A stretch of 64,000 nt of DNA. Origin: Lota lota (taxonomy: Eukaryota > Chordata > Actinopteri > Gadiformes > Lotidae). The stretch is taken from assembly GCA_026745465.1 (NCBI GenBank), contig JACYXH010000319.1, positions 2,462,501-2,526,500 on the forward strand. Reading direction: 5' to 3'. The position numbers and the translations under genes are program-made. Positions 14,350-31,141 of this stretch are shown here, in pieces. Every line of letters starts with the position of its first letter. Position 1 is the first letter of the stretch. Under the pieces are notes generated by a model, which was not told the DNA's origin, did not search any database, and saw only the letters and a list, made by a program, of their open reading frames with translations.

Positions 14350-15005
14350 AGTAAAAAACACATGATACCTTCTTGGTTTTATCAAATTGAGGTGGCAATG
14401 TAAAAAGGAGTGAAAGCGGCAAAGGTGTGAGATGAGATTATGAGAATGTTTAGTGATGGCAGTTTTAGCAGAAGATAAGCAAAGTCAGTGACAAAAAGAG
14501 AATGACAAAAGGGCTGTGAAAAAAACACGCTAGCTTTGATTCAAAACATTTGAGATGTGTGCTTCAGTGAGCTGTGAGAGAGAGAGAAAGGAGAACAACA
14601 GGAAAGTGTGAGTTAAAAAAAAGAAAAAAAAGAAAAGAGAAAAATAACAGCTGAAATGGACTACAAGAAAAAAGTTAAGTAAGGAGCTAAGTACATGAGG
14701 AAGAGAGAAAAAATAATCAGTTGGCCATGGTTAGCATTTCCTGAGACAAACCACAGACCTTTAAACAAAAATTTGCCATGTATTCATGTTGTTAAATTAT
14801 AGGTTGTTACAACAAAAATATATATATATTTTTTTATATTTTTCAACTAGGCCTATGTCAGAGATAATTTTGACACTGATAATAAGAAAAGAAGATCAGA
14901 TAATATGTTTTTACATAATCAATATGAGATAATTTCCTTCCTGTTTGCGGGATCTGTCTCCTGGAAACAGAGGTCTGGTCTCCAAGCGGCTCCTTTCTCC
15001 TATAT
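14350..15005. other. AT-rich intergenic stretch
   Basis: No gene, splice-bounded exon or structural RNA recognised. Confidence 0.5.
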
Positions 15006-15009
15006 ATAA

Positions 15010-15027
15010 CAACACACACACACACAA

Positions 15028-15070
<43 letters not shown>
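15010..15070. repeat. (CA)n microsatellite, interrupted
   Basis: About 30 CA units with an AAGCG interruption. Confidence 0.95.
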
Positions 15071-15072
<2 letters not shown>

Positions 15073-15499
15073 ACAGTGGCTTAGCGCTATCAGTGTCTTG
15101 TCTGTCCTGCTCCATTAAAATAATTGGACAGTGAAGAGAGAAAGTGAGCAACGTGACAGCGAAGCAGAAGGTAATGGTGGAAAAGTGGCCATGGTAAAGA
15201 ACAGGAAATAGAAGCTGCAGTGTGAAGCCTCGGCACAGCCACAGCTCCTGACAACCAATCAGAGAATAGGATCCCTTTTAGGTTTTAACCGAATAACGCA
15301 GTTAGGATCCAATCAATTGGTTTTTGTTCAGACTTTTGTCTGAGGATATGTCTGAGAATTGTCAAAGGATTGAAGACACTCGTGGCATTTTCACAACACA
15401 GAGGAGTTCTAAGGTTATGGGAATGAGAGAAGAGATGGTTGTGTGCATAGAAGCCATTTAACATTCAGAACAGGTAAGGAATAAGGTTCCCACACAGAC

Positions 15500-15640
15500 A
15501 GGAAGATACCACACATACACACGCATTGCATGCACACAAATACACACACACACACACATGTCCAAATACACACACACACACATATCCACATGCACACACA
15601 CACACCCACACTCACATATCCACATGCATACACACAGCCA
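15500..15640. repeat. Degenerate CA-rich array
   Basis: CA runs separated by TGTCCAAATA, TATCCACATG and CCACACTC, apparently an old array breaking up. Confidence 0.85.
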
Positions 15641-15952
15641 CAGTGTGTATATGGATGTGGGTGGATACAGTTGGGTCACATGTAGAAAGTCCTGTGACAG
15701 TATTTGTGTGGGAGAGGAACAGGAATGTCATTAATGGAGCAATTGAGAGATCATAGGGTTGGAGCTCTAGGTTTGGTAAACAGTTTTCACTACGAGGGCT
15801 GGCAAATGTAAATTGGAACTCATGAACTGACCTACCCTTTACTGTGTCCTTACGCAGGAATGTTTGTGAACAATAGTACAAATACAAACGTAGACAGATG
15901 CATGGATTCTCACACATCATCCCAGCCACACATGCACCTACACACACAGCTC

Positions 15953-15954
<2 letters not shown>

Positions 15955-16036
<82 letters not shown>
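15955..16036. repeat. (CA)n microsatellite
   Basis: About 40 uninterrupted units. Confidence 0.97.
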
Positions 16037-16037
<1 letters not shown>

Positions 16038-16808
16038 CATTGACATCTATGCACTCTGTTGTCTCTCTCCTCTTAGAACCTGTCATCTATGGGCTATGTT
16101 CTTCCAATCAGGCATCTATCTCACCGTTCTTCTCAATGCTGTTGTTTCCACATGGCCGATCCTATTGGTTCCTCACTTCTGGTCCTGACACCCTATTTGC
16201 ATATGTTGGGTATGCTTGATGCTAGCAGATCTTTGCTTTCTGTTTTACACACACTTGCGTAACGTACACATACATTACACATATAAAACATGTTTTTACG
16301 AAAATCACCATTCAAACATGAATAAACAGATACATGAACATAGTATGCAGTCCAATTTTGTGCTTTGATATTCATCACTATTTTTTTAGTGTTATCTCTG
16401 TCTCTCTGTCTGTCCCTTTGTCTGTCTTCTTCAATCCATCCCATTTTCCGAAAATTCCCAGCCATGGTGTTCATGACAACAGTTCCAATCTCTCCAAACG
16501 TTTCTACCCCTTCACCCATGTCTTGCTTTTTTCTTCTTCTCTAGCTCACACTCCCCCACACTTGCATCCGTTCACTCGCTAAGCCAGGAGTTCCTCTGGA
16601 ACTTTTTTGTTTCCCTGAAGTCTGTGGTGCATTAGTGAACCACTGCAAGTAGGTCTACTAAACCTGGTCAAAAGAACAGCTGCTGCCCAATTTGCTCATT
16701 TGTGACAACCAATAAAGATAACGCTGAAGGATGACAATGCTTCCAAGAGATTACACTCACACAAATGTTCCCCAATGAACAAAGACGCACACGCCCAATC
16801 ACACTTAT

Positions 16809-16810
<2 letters not shown>

Positions 16811-16871
<61 letters not shown>
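16811..16871. repeat. (CA)n microsatellite
   Basis: About 30 uninterrupted units. Confidence 0.97.
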
Positions 16872-16872
<1 letters not shown>

Positions 16873-17199
16873 TCGCTCTGGTAGAGCTAATTGTTGGCTA
16901 TTAGCTTGTGAGTCTGGGATTACATGTCTTATTAAATACAGAATTTCAAATGAGCTTTGTTAAATAAGAAAGTACTCCCCTTTTAATGAAGGTAATTTAT
17001 ATGGAAATTGCACATAATACTGATGATACAGAGAGATTCATCCTCATTGGACGAAGGGCTGGAATCCAAAACAGTGGGATCCGGAGTTTCCATAGTTGGT
17101 CAATGGACTTGGGTTTGGAAACTCAAATTTACTTTTTTTATTTTACACAGACGCACAGTTACAGCTTCTAATGTTCCATACCTACACAGACGCAGAGTC

Positions 17200-17249
17200 T
17201 GAGACACAGAGACAGAGACAGAGACAGAGACAGAGACAGAGACAGAGAC

Positions 17250-17330
<81 letters not shown>
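17200..17330. repeat. (GAGACA)n-(GA)n compound array
   Basis: About eight GAGACA hexamers (to about 17250) pass directly into about 37 GA units. Confidence 0.97.
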
Positions 17331-17332
<2 letters not shown>

Positions 17333-17334
17333 CT

Positions 17335-18100
17335 GCATCGGTCCAGATTGACTCCAGTTCTTCCTGATCCACCATGCTGGTCTGATTTGCCCCAAGAAGA
17401 AGACATTCAACTAACAGGATGCATTGATTAGCTTAGAGGCTGCAGGTGTTTCTTTGTCCGTCTCCGTCTACCATATGCTCTCCTGTCTGTACCTGTTCTT
17501 GATCACATGACGCAGAACCCTTTGATTGTGTGATCTTAATCCTAACTATCCTAATTTGATCAAGTGTATTGACCTGCGGTTCCTTATCTCTAAATCACCA
17601 AGTATGGCTTCCTGCCTTATTTGTGAGTGTGAATGTTCTTCCTCAGAATCATGATTTATTATTGCCTATCTGAATACAATTTGTCACTGCATCCTTGACG
17701 GTTGCTCCCAGGTACTAAAAGCACAACGGTACCCCCTGGTGGTAAGTAGTAGTTGTCAAGGATTTTTAATTATCACTAATTCTGGATTATCGCAAGGGAT
17801 TTGCATGAAGAAGTCTTGTTAAGTATTTACTTATTTTCATATTCAATACTATTTTGCTAGAAACTGGCCATAGTAACCATATAATCACTGTTTTCACAAG
17901 GTTGGTAAAATAAAATTTCACTAATGCCTCTGGAAGTCAAAGTTGTTGGTTGAAAAGGTGCATTTCTGACACTGCCTCAAACCATTGCTAGCACTTCCCA
18001 TGTATTCTCTTGTTGTGCCACGAAGCCCTTAAGGGAAATAAACCTAAATATACAGATCCATGCAGGATTTGACATGCACCAAGACGTTTGCATATCCCAC
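17335..18100. other. Intergenic stretch without recognised gene
   Basis: No splice-bounded exon recognised; contains the CTCF-like site at 17730. Confidence 0.5.
17730..17745 (-). promoter_or_regulatory. CTCF-like site
   Basis: The minus strand reads TTACCACCAGGGGGTA, matching the CTCF core CCASYAGRGGG except at the last consensus base. Confidence 0.45.
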
Positions 18101-18106
18101 AAATAC

Positions 18107-18112
18107 TTTATT
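18107..18112 (-). terminator. Possible minus-strand polyadenylation signal
   Basis: TTTATT on the plus strand reads AATAAA on the minus strand, with GT-rich sequence just downstream of it. A long AT-rich non-coding stretch (18.1-19.4 kb) lies upstream. It could end an extended tram 3' UTR or an unknown transcript. Weak. Confidence 0.25.
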
Positions 18113-19940
18113 GATACACATAACAAAAGATAACAAAGAAAAACAATAGAATCAACAAGAATTTTGCATACATACCATCAGAGCATTCAAAAAACAAAAC
18201 ATCTACAAAGAAGCTGTAACCTAAAATAAAAAATAAAAAAGTGTTTGACAACAAATATCCACCCATTCTGCAGAGTAGTCTTGGTTAAATAGGTTTAAAA
18301 TGAGACAACCACTCACAGCCTCTTCAAAAGGCTACCAAAATAACTAAGAGGAGGGACCTAATGCAGAAATGTATTTTGAATTCATGACTACAGGTGAATA
18401 CATTTGGGTTAGTCAATCCAACTTGACAGTGCTTTGACGTGACATGCACTATACATGTATTATACAACCAGTGCATTTGTGTGCTGTGGAGGCTCATCAA
18501 CTGTGTGTGTGTGTGCGCGCGTGCGTGTATGTGTGTGTCACTGTATGAGTCGATACACAAGAAATAGTGAGTGGTTTTTCTCTACTACTCAACTTAAATG
18601 AAACAAGATCAGGTTTTAGGATTTGATGAAGACTACCAATATAGTATCTTATCATAATCGCTGCAGTTTCACACCTGCAGTGGCATGTTGAGTCACATCC
18701 ATTTCTTTGTAAACTTTGTTGAATAAGGTGAATCCATCAACTAAATCAATGTCTACACAGCAATGTGTACCAAACATCAACAGGTCTGCAAGCTTCGTTC
18801 TTCTACATGATTTACAAAAGAAAATCCAAATACTGTCGCCAAACAAATATCCACACATACACTGAACAGTATTTTCTTTTTTTACATCTGCCCCCCTTTA
18901 TAAAAATAGCTTAAAAATCTGACACACTTGTAATACAGTGTAAGGTTGAGTCAACTTCTCGTTTACATTTGAGACAGGCTGGTCGGTAGGTCCTTATTCC
19001 CCTTCGATGCCACACTGCTATTTACAGACCCAAGGCTTCAATGATACTGGACCCCCGATAAAAACCTAACAAACCCTAAACCTTCCGTCTTAATACTGAA
19101 ATCACTTTGGTCCAAACTCTATCAACTGTGAAGAACAGTGGGTCATGCCAACCTAGGACCTTACGTGCACAGTGGTTAGGAAAATAGAGAACTTGATACA
19201 CAAAAAAAATAGAAATATAGAAATAATAAAACACACAAAAATAAAAAAGAAGAGGGCCAGGAGTAAAACATTTCGTAGCAATGACAGGATCACTGGCCAA
19301 GGTCAACAGGAGTGGCTGAAGATCCCTCCCACCCAAATTCACTATTTGGCAAACAAGAAGTCACAGGTCTCTCCCATAGGACACTGACATGGGGAGCATG
19401 CATACTTAACACACACACACACTTCTAATTAACCAATATCTTACAGCACATCTAGCCATAATTCAGAGTATAATTCTTTCTTCAAAAGAAGCGTGTTTAA
19501 TGATAAATTATAAAATATGATTTTTCATGACCGTCAACAGTGGGAGCCCATCAGCGAAGCGTGAAGTTTGATGCGATGCACACGGGTAACAGTGTTTAAA
19601 CAAGACGCGCAGAAATTATACTCATCTTCTGCACTCAAAACACTCCTCTCTCAAGGCCATAAAACAAACACATTTAGCTTATCGAGACAAGATGTATTCC
19701 ACACACACGATGATGACAAACATTTTGCGTATCCCCTGATACGCAAAATACAAACGAAAAGTCCATATGAGAAGGCAAAATAAATCAAATTCTCTTATTT
19801 AGTTTAACTTGTGTTGTGGACCACTGATATTGTAAGGACACTTGAAGAAGAATCACATGGTCTAAATAAAACCCAACTGTTGCTATTGCGGCAGACCGCC
19901 ACTTGCTCCCCCGTGGTCCGAGGTCTTCCTCCTGTTTAGC
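18113..19940. other. AT-rich non-coding stretch
   Basis: No gene, domain or structural RNA recognised. It contains a short GT/GC alternating run near 18504-18537. Confidence 0.5.
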
Positions 19941-19947
19941 CGGGAGG

Positions 19948-20965
19948 GAGAGCAGATAAGATTCTCACTGACAAAGTGTCCCGTTTCATGTCCCGAGTTT
20001 TACGCAAGATATGCAAGAGGCTGAGGGTAAGACAACTACGAACCGCCATCAATCACCCCCAAATCCAATGGACTGGTAGAAAGGTTCAACCAAACATTGA
20101 AGCAAATGATTGAAACAGAAGAACAAATGGGAAGAGTATGCTAAATCATGCCTGCCAACATGGTTGAATATGGTTCATGGGTAAATCTCATCCGGCAAAG
20201 ACAAAGTCTCTGAGATGGTCCTCTGTCGGTGTCTTAGGCTCCCCAGAGACCAACGGCCTCATCTGCTGTCAAGAGCAGTCTCGTCCAGAGCCTGATGGAT
20301 AGGGAATTTGTCAAAACAAGAGAGGATTTGTTTGACTGAAAAGTGGAAAGTGCTAAGGTGATGGGGCTCATACCCAAGAGTGAGTGCAAATTCCTGGCTA
20401 ATTGGTATGAAGTATTAGAAAAGTGGAAATGGGTCTGGTCAACTGCAAGGTCAGACAACCTGGCCGTCACAAGGCCCATCAGGTCTACCACATGAATCGA
20501 TTGAAACATTGAACTATATACCTAACTAAATACCCTCCCCTGTATACTTTCATCATCCAAATCCTCCAAAGGAAATGCCGGACGTGGGCCCCACAGGGTC
20601 TCCCTGCCAAACACAAGACTACAAGAGTCTTCCAAGGAGGTATTCTCAAACTGTTCCGGGCGGGTTGATGTCGGCTGGCCAAGAAAGTGCGTCTCTGACC
20701 CTTTGGGATTCCGGAAGCCCATCGAATGGTAATTCAGGAAGAGGTGAGAAAGCTGTTGGAACTTAGTGTTCAGGCAAGAGTCTCATAACTCCTGGGACGG
20801 CCTGATTGTTCTGGTACCCAAGCTAGATGGTACTGCCCGTTTTTTGCAATAATTTCCGAAAACTCCATCGCCCTAGAGTTCATGAGCTTATTGAGAGTCT
20901 GCAGGTTTCGTCAGCACCCTCGACCTCACTAAAGGGTATCGGCAGGATACAGCACCCCCCCCCCC
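19948..20965 (+). pseudogene. Decayed Ty3/gypsy-type LTR retrotransposon, Gmr1-like order (integrase, then reverse transcriptase)
   Basis: Frameshifted remains. 19954-20140 matches the integrase core end (ILTD, then RFMSRVLRKIC; after a frame slip, NGLVERFNQTLKQM). 20440-20512 matches the integrase C-terminal region (VRQPGRHKAHQVYHMNRLKH). After a short spacer, 20740-20955 matches the start of reverse transcriptase (EEVRKLLEL, then GLIVLVPKLDGTARF, then STLDLTKGY). It is broken by stops and frameshifts and lost beyond a C homopolymer near 20955. Ordinary Ty3/gypsy elements place reverse transcriptase before integrase; the reverse order is that of the Gmr1 group. It cannot be functional. Confidence 0.8.
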
Positions 20966-20979
20966 CCACCCCCCATCTC

Positions 20980-21590
20980 TGTTGGCCTATTTAACCAAAT
21001 ACCACAGGAAGACAAGCATAGCTGCAGCCATCTTATTCCAAGTGAAAACTACCCATAATAAAAGCAGTAAAGGAACTCCAGAGGAACTATTGTGTGAACA
21101 GAAAGCAGACAGAGACCTCATCAGAGCTGAAGTGGACCAGAAAGAGAACAGAGTCCTCTTCCAAATGAACTGAAAATGTGAACGCTAAAAGAACCGATTC
21201 CCCTTCTCTGTTGGTCTACTTTAAGACTGAGTTTGGTTCGTTGGAAGAGGACTGTACGTGAAAACACCCTCAGACTGCATGGGAGTGCTGTGATGCTGTG
21301 AGTGTACGTGGAGCTCCAGAGAGCTCAACCCAATGGACAGTGAGTCCACAAACTGTGGAAAGGAGACGCTGCACAGTACAGGTCAGAAACCATTTCTTTG
21401 TTATGGAACCCTGTCTGATCCCTGTTCGTTCAGGCAGGATCATGGACCTGCCCTTCAAGAGCAAGCAGAATACCCTGGCGCGGGAAGAACCTGAGTTTAG
21501 TTACGTCCCCTCAACATGCATATTTTCAATAAAATACTTTCTGTTAAGACTGTGTCCTCTGTGCCTGGGTCATATTATTTCTACCACCTA
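20980..21590 (+). other. Sequence next to the retroelement fossil, possible LTR remnant
   Basis: No gene recognised. An AATAAA at about 21528 followed by a GT-rich tract would suit an LTR R/U5 or a plain polyadenylation site. I could not find a matching second LTR, so this is only a suggestion. Confidence 0.25.
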
Positions 21591-21599
21591 GTACACCTC

Positions 21600-22770
21600 T
21601 CTCAAGGTGCCCCACACTATGAACTATGGTCTTTGCTGGTTGTAGTGGCTTTTTAAAAGCATGTCAAATAATACTCACCTGATAAATATTGAAATCGAAC
21701 TTAGAAACTCTTGCAGCAGTTTTAAAAAGGCCACCAAACACGTTAGTATGTATGAGACACAAACAGCAGTACCAACCTAACCAGCAAGCCATACGCTTTT
21801 ACACCTCATGCAGTGACTTGATCACAAAAATACACTTACTCACAGCCCCTCAACCAAGAATCCTGATCACATTTCCCACAACGCCATCACAAGGATTTAA
21901 CTGTATGCATGCTGAACAGCATTACATGCAACAGTGCAGCTTCCTCTTGATATAGCCTCCATTACCTTGATAATACTGTTGATTGCTAGGCGAGTAACAA
22001 ACACAAACAAAAACAATTAATGCCCTCAATCCCATGAGAAATATGGACTTCATATGGCACTACCAAGAACAATAGTGGTTGTATATAATGCACTATAGAC
22101 CTTACTCACTTAAGCCATCCACATATTATTTTCAGTTATAAACTACATGTATCTTAACAGAACTTGAAAGTGCTTTTTCAAGAGCAAGGTGTAATTTTTT
22201 TCAACAAGAGCTAGTGGTCATCTTTGCAGGTATTAACCTTAATAAGGGCATATTTTTACATGAGTTAATATAACATTTTCATTTCAGCCATTCATTTTGT
22301 AATAAATATTTGAAATGATGCATAATATACATATACACAACCCATACATACTTTCAAACCACCTGGCCATTTAATAACCATGTAAAGATGGTTCACGTTA
22401 ATTCCTCTCCCCCTCGAACACAATACCCTCTGTGTACATGTCAAGGATTTATCCACCTTTTTCTCCACTGACCAAATTGATTTAGAGCAGGAAAATATCT
22501 CCGGTTTGATCGAGCCTGGCTGGCTGTGTTGTATTCTTTAGACACTCATCATTTGAAATAATTTTTAAAGAAGGTGATGGCTGAAATGAATTTTAGGTTT
22601 CTTATCCCGGATTTTTTTTAAAAATATAATACACTGTCCTGAAGTCAAAATACCATGATGTAAGGACAATACATCAAGGGTGCAATAGTGGAAATTTGAC
22701 ATGTCATGTCAAAATGTCACGAAAGTGTCGACACTTACATTAACAATGGAAACTGACTCACTGTTATGTT
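21600..22770. other. AT-rich intergenic stretch between the retroelement fossil and the hAT-like element
   Basis: No gene seen. It contains a 19-bp near-perfect palindrome (TTTGACATGTCATGTCAAA, 22695-22713). Confidence 0.5.
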
Positions 22771-22773
22771 AAG

Positions 22774-23468
22774 CCCCTTTCACACATAGTTTCCAATAAA
22801 TTCCTAGGATAACATTGCAGGCACCGCTAGTGATTTACACTATTCATTCAGCTACGTTCAGGGACATTTCCGTCTTGCGCGCGGTCACAAATGGCATAGC
22901 AACGCCGGAATAGATGGGCCAAGCGACAGTCCAGCAGTTGGCAGTAATTCCATCTGCGGAGGCCAGACGGCCAGAGGCAGACGGGGCAAGGCCGGCTGTA
23001 TGCGCACTTTAAGCGTCGAAAGCAGTCTCTTATTTTTGTTTTCAGGAACACGGCAGTCGAGGAGCTGTTTTTTGTCCATTGCCAATGTTCTTATAATGTA
23101 TTTATTCAACTCGTTTGCGAGACAATTAATGTTTTTTCGTGAATTACTTGAATCAAAAGCATTCGATCCATTAAAAAAGGGACATAAAAGGAGCGTTGGA
23201 TGCATTGGCGTGTTAAGATAAACAGTCACGGAGTCAAATACGTCGTCAGCGGAGGCTTTGGTTCAAGCGCGTCTTACGCCAGACGGACATAACCCTTTAC
23301 GTGCCTCTCCCGGCAAGGTCACTGCTTCCACTCACAACACAGCCGTACCGGCAGGCAAATAGCTAGCGCAGATTTCCCGGAATATTGAACCCTGTTCCCA
23401 CTCACACATGACCCTATGCAGGAAATGTTCAGGAACATTGCAGGGTAAGACTGCATGTGTGAAAGGGT
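22774..23468. mobile_element. hAT-like non-autonomous DNA transposon
   Basis: Terminal inverted repeats CCCTTTCACACAT (22775-22787) and ATGTGTGAAAGGG (23455-23467) bracket about 0.69 kb. The interior has no transposase frame and is locally CG-richer than the flanks. The ends match a very common fish element style (CCTTTCACAC...GTGTGAAAGG). I could not confirm an 8-bp target duplication. Confidence 0.7.
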
Positions 23469-23883
23469 CTTTACACAACAGCAAATGTTCTGACACTTAC
23501 TTACTAAGCCCAACCCACCATGTTAAAGCATCAAAACCATACTGGACCAGTAGTGGCATAGTCATATCTGGCTCCGCTAGACTACATAAACAGAGGCCTC
23601 AAATGAAGATCATGATATGGACCATATCTAACACACCTAAAAGTATGTATACTGAGAACGATCAGGTAGGTGGAAGATGGTAGTTGAGTTTGATTAAACG
23701 GTTGTTGTTGTTGTGAAATCACAACATGAAACCTGAAGCAGTAAGAAGCTATAATATCTCTATAGTGCATCCTGATAGTGGATCGCTGTAGTGTATACCG
23801 ATAATAGGTCCCGATAGTATGTCACCACCACATCTGCCACATACACATCCATACATACACACAACCACTTTTCCTCTGTCTCC

Positions 23884-28540
<4,657 letters not shown>

Positions 28541-28639
28541 TCATTGATGGCAGTTATTGTGACTTTTCTTTAGAATTGATTTTTTTGGGGGGAACATTTG
28601 AATATGATACAACATTTGATAAATAATTTGATTTAATGA

Positions 28640-29030
28640 TACTGGCAAAATTTCATGTTCCCAAATCCAAATGGAAGAAGACAGTTCTAAAGAATGTGAA
28701 AACACATTGGTTTAATGCAACATTCGTTAAATAAAAAAGGCTATTAAAACTTGTAATGCTTATAGTCAGTTTAGGGTGTTTGTCAATTTATTACTTGTAG
28801 TGTCTCAACCTGGTGTCTTATTTATATTTTGTGAAAATTTTCCTCTATGCTATTTTGTTTTTTTAATGTATTTTTTGTATATTGTGTACTATATTTATTG
28901 CATGTGCTATTCGTCAATGCTTAACATGTGAAAACTCGTGAAAAAACGATACTTAACTTACTTAACATAAAAAAGGAAAACCATTACATTATATGATAAA
29001 CCGCCCACCGAGACCAGAAACCCACCCTCA
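28640..29030. other. Intergenic AT-rich stretch upstream of tram
   Basis: I see no gene, only AT-rich sequence with several TTTTTGTAT-like runs. Confidence 0.5.
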
Positions 29031-29033
29031 AGC

Positions 29034-29370
29034 TAACCTCGTTCCAAGGCGTTCTCATTTGAAGACGGAACGCCTAGAAAGGGTTGATCCAAACGAGCGA
29101 ATTGGCGAGAAAGAGGTAGACTTTCAGTTTACATGGGTTTAGCGGCTAGAGGGAGGGACTTTCAATAGATATATATGCATTTCTGGTACATTTGTCGGAT
29201 ATTGCTTTGTCAAATTCGTGGTCAAAATTCCCTTTTCATTCTCCTTGTCATTGTTCTTGTCATGTTAGTCTTCTTTTCGCTCCGGGGACTATTAACTGGC
29301 GTAGGAAGCTCATAGGAAGTAGAAGACCGGAAATTCCGTTGCGGTAGACCTTGATAACGCTACTATTCAG
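29034..29370 (+). repeat. Arm B of an inverted repeat, upstream of tram
   Basis: Partner of 27843-28132 in the opposite orientation, about 0.9 kb away across tram exon 1 and the 5' flank. It begins at AACCTCGTTCC and ends near GATAACGCTACTATTC. A short direct repeat (AACCGCCCACC, then AGACCAGAAAC) occurs just before it, near 28999, and again just after it, near 29397. These may mark the edges of an inserted element. Confidence 0.75.
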
Positions 29371-29374
29371 GATC

Positions 29375-30120
29375 GTTTCTTAGCTTACATTCATGAACCG
29401 CCCACCCGCGTCACGTAGACCAGAAACACTCATACCGACTAAAACCATGACTAACGTGTAACCCGAATGAAGCACAATAAGCGCCTGTATTAACAAATGG
29501 ATATGACAAAGAGGCGTAATGTTTTAATGATGAAAGGGATACAAGTGCAATTGTTAATGTTCCTTGCGTAATAACAAACACATATGACCCGACTGCAAAC
29601 AGATGTATCACCGATCCTTTGAACGGTTACCAAAAGGTACGTAATAACGTGGCTTGCTAACTTTGTTGCAGTCTACATTATAGTGAAATATGTATCTTTA
29701 CCAACATCATAACATTAACTTTGTACATATGTAACTAGTTGATGTTCAAAATATAGTTCAAAATGACATTTGATTTGAAACTGCCACAATTTGGTTGATC
29801 AGGCCCTCGGGGTCAACATCTTGTAACCCCTGGTGATCCGTCAGTGGACAACCAAAGCGAAAGATTTGCAATGTCAAATGAAATGCAACAAAAATAACCA
29901 GATTATTTAATTGACTTTTTCAGGTATTTGTAGCCTATATTTCAATCTGCAATACAATCGAGGACTTTAGCTCCCGTTTATCCTAACGTTTGTGTTTGAT
30001 TATTTGCAGAACCAACCAAGGAGTGTACATATGGATGTTTAACTTGCATGTACCAGTTAGGTTGATTGTATATCTTGTACACAAGACAATCTTACCTATT
30101 AGTTACCAATCTTGCAATCC
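29375..30120. other. Intergenic sequence between the inverted repeat and the tandem duplication
   Basis: No open frame or splice-bounded exon recognised. The zmynd8 promoter may lie here or nearby, but no element supports a specific site. Confidence 0.4.
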
Positions 30121-30122
30121 AG

Positions 30123-30229
30123 GGAACACTTTGCTCAAACATGCTTTATAGGCGTTTGGACACTAGAGGTCACCAGGAAACACTTTGCTCCAACATGCTT
30201 TATAGGCGTTTGGACACTAGAGGTCAGCA
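30123..30229. repeat. 53-bp tandem duplication carrying a CTCF-like core twice
   Basis: Two head-to-tail copies of a 53-bp unit (first at 30123-30175, second from 30176) differing at only a few bases. Each contains ACTTTGCTC, then CATGCTTTATAGGCG, then GGACACTAGAGGTCA. The last block resembles a CTCF core (consensus CCASYAGRGGGC) with two or three mismatches. Confidence 0.9.
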
Positions 30230-30406
30230 TTTTACAGGGTAGGCCAGTCTATGGGCTTACAGGATGTGCTTAATTCGATAATTTATGGCATCGATGCAAC
30301 GTTTTGTTTGCAGCTGTCATTAATTTAAAAATTACCGATATCTGTACTTGCATATAATTCACATGATTGCGGAATTCAACTGAGAGTCACATTCTATCGC
30401 ATTTAG

Positions 30407-30479
30407 GCCCGGCTAGCTCAGTCGGTAGAGCATGAGACTCTTAATCTCAGGGTCGTGGGTTCGAGCCCCACGTTGGGCG
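30407..30479 (+). tRNA. tRNA-Lys (anticodon CTT)
   Basis: A 73-base cloverleaf. The acceptor arm GCCCGGC pairs with GTTGGGC through two G-U pairs. The D stem is GCTC/GAGC, the anticodon stem TGAGA/TCTCA with loop CTCTTAA (anticodon CTT at 30440-30442), the T stem GTGGG/CCCAC with loop TTCGAGC, and the discriminator base is G. The internal A box (TAGCTCAGTCGG, 30414-30425) and B box (GGTTCGAGCCC, 30458-30468) are intact, and a TTTT Pol III terminator follows at 30486-30489. There is no intron, and CCA is not encoded, as expected for a nuclear tRNA. It decodes AAG and looks functional. It stands alone between two divergent protein genes. Confidence 0.97.
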
Positions 30480-30485
30480 CAGTTC

Positions 30486-30489
30486 TTTT
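30486..30489 (+). terminator. Pol III terminator of tRNA-Lys
   Basis: TTTT seven bases after the discriminator base, the normal position for RNA polymerase III release. Confidence 0.85.
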
Positions 30490-31141
30490 CTCTCCAAAGT
30501 GGAACCGAAAACGTTTCTCTCGTTATGCCTCCTCTTTCACGTAAAACTAGTTACATGGCATACCATGTTACAGCAAAGCTGAAACATTCATGACACACAC
30601 CCATAATGTAAAGAGCATGTGATGAGGTAATACACACAATGCATTGACACAGAACATGATTAGGTTTTGTGTCCTTTATTAGTGAATATGAGATTTGTTC
30701 TTATCATTGTCATGTTTCTGAACATGTTGTTTACTTACTAACTGATTTTATATTGTTATCTGTGGTCTATGGGTTTTTAGTCCTTTATCATAAAAAATGT
30801 AGGCTACAATAATAGGCTTCCACATGGTGGGCCTTTTTAAAAGCACATATAACTTGACATGTTTGGTTTTTGTATAATGGTGTAAAGCTGTAACCTCTAT
30901 TTCCTCTGAGGAGTGAGAAGGAGGGAGGAGTTAGACAAAGGCCCTCTCCACAAAAAAAAAATGGAGGCTTGTGCAGTGCATGGTGTCCTGTTTTCACATT
31001 CTGAATGCTGCCATTTCTACCTCTATAGGTTCACAAATTAAGCAGCTACCACCAGATGCAACCTTGGAAAGCGTCACAGTAATGGTTTACAGGGTTTGTA
31101 TACCAATACTCTGTTGTTATATGTGTTATTTTGTCATTTAG

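Noticed and set aside
15500-15640. Regularly spaced repeats that could suggest a CRISPR array
   Set aside because: Units are CA runs with irregular short spacers in a vertebrate genome; no fixed repeat or spacer length.
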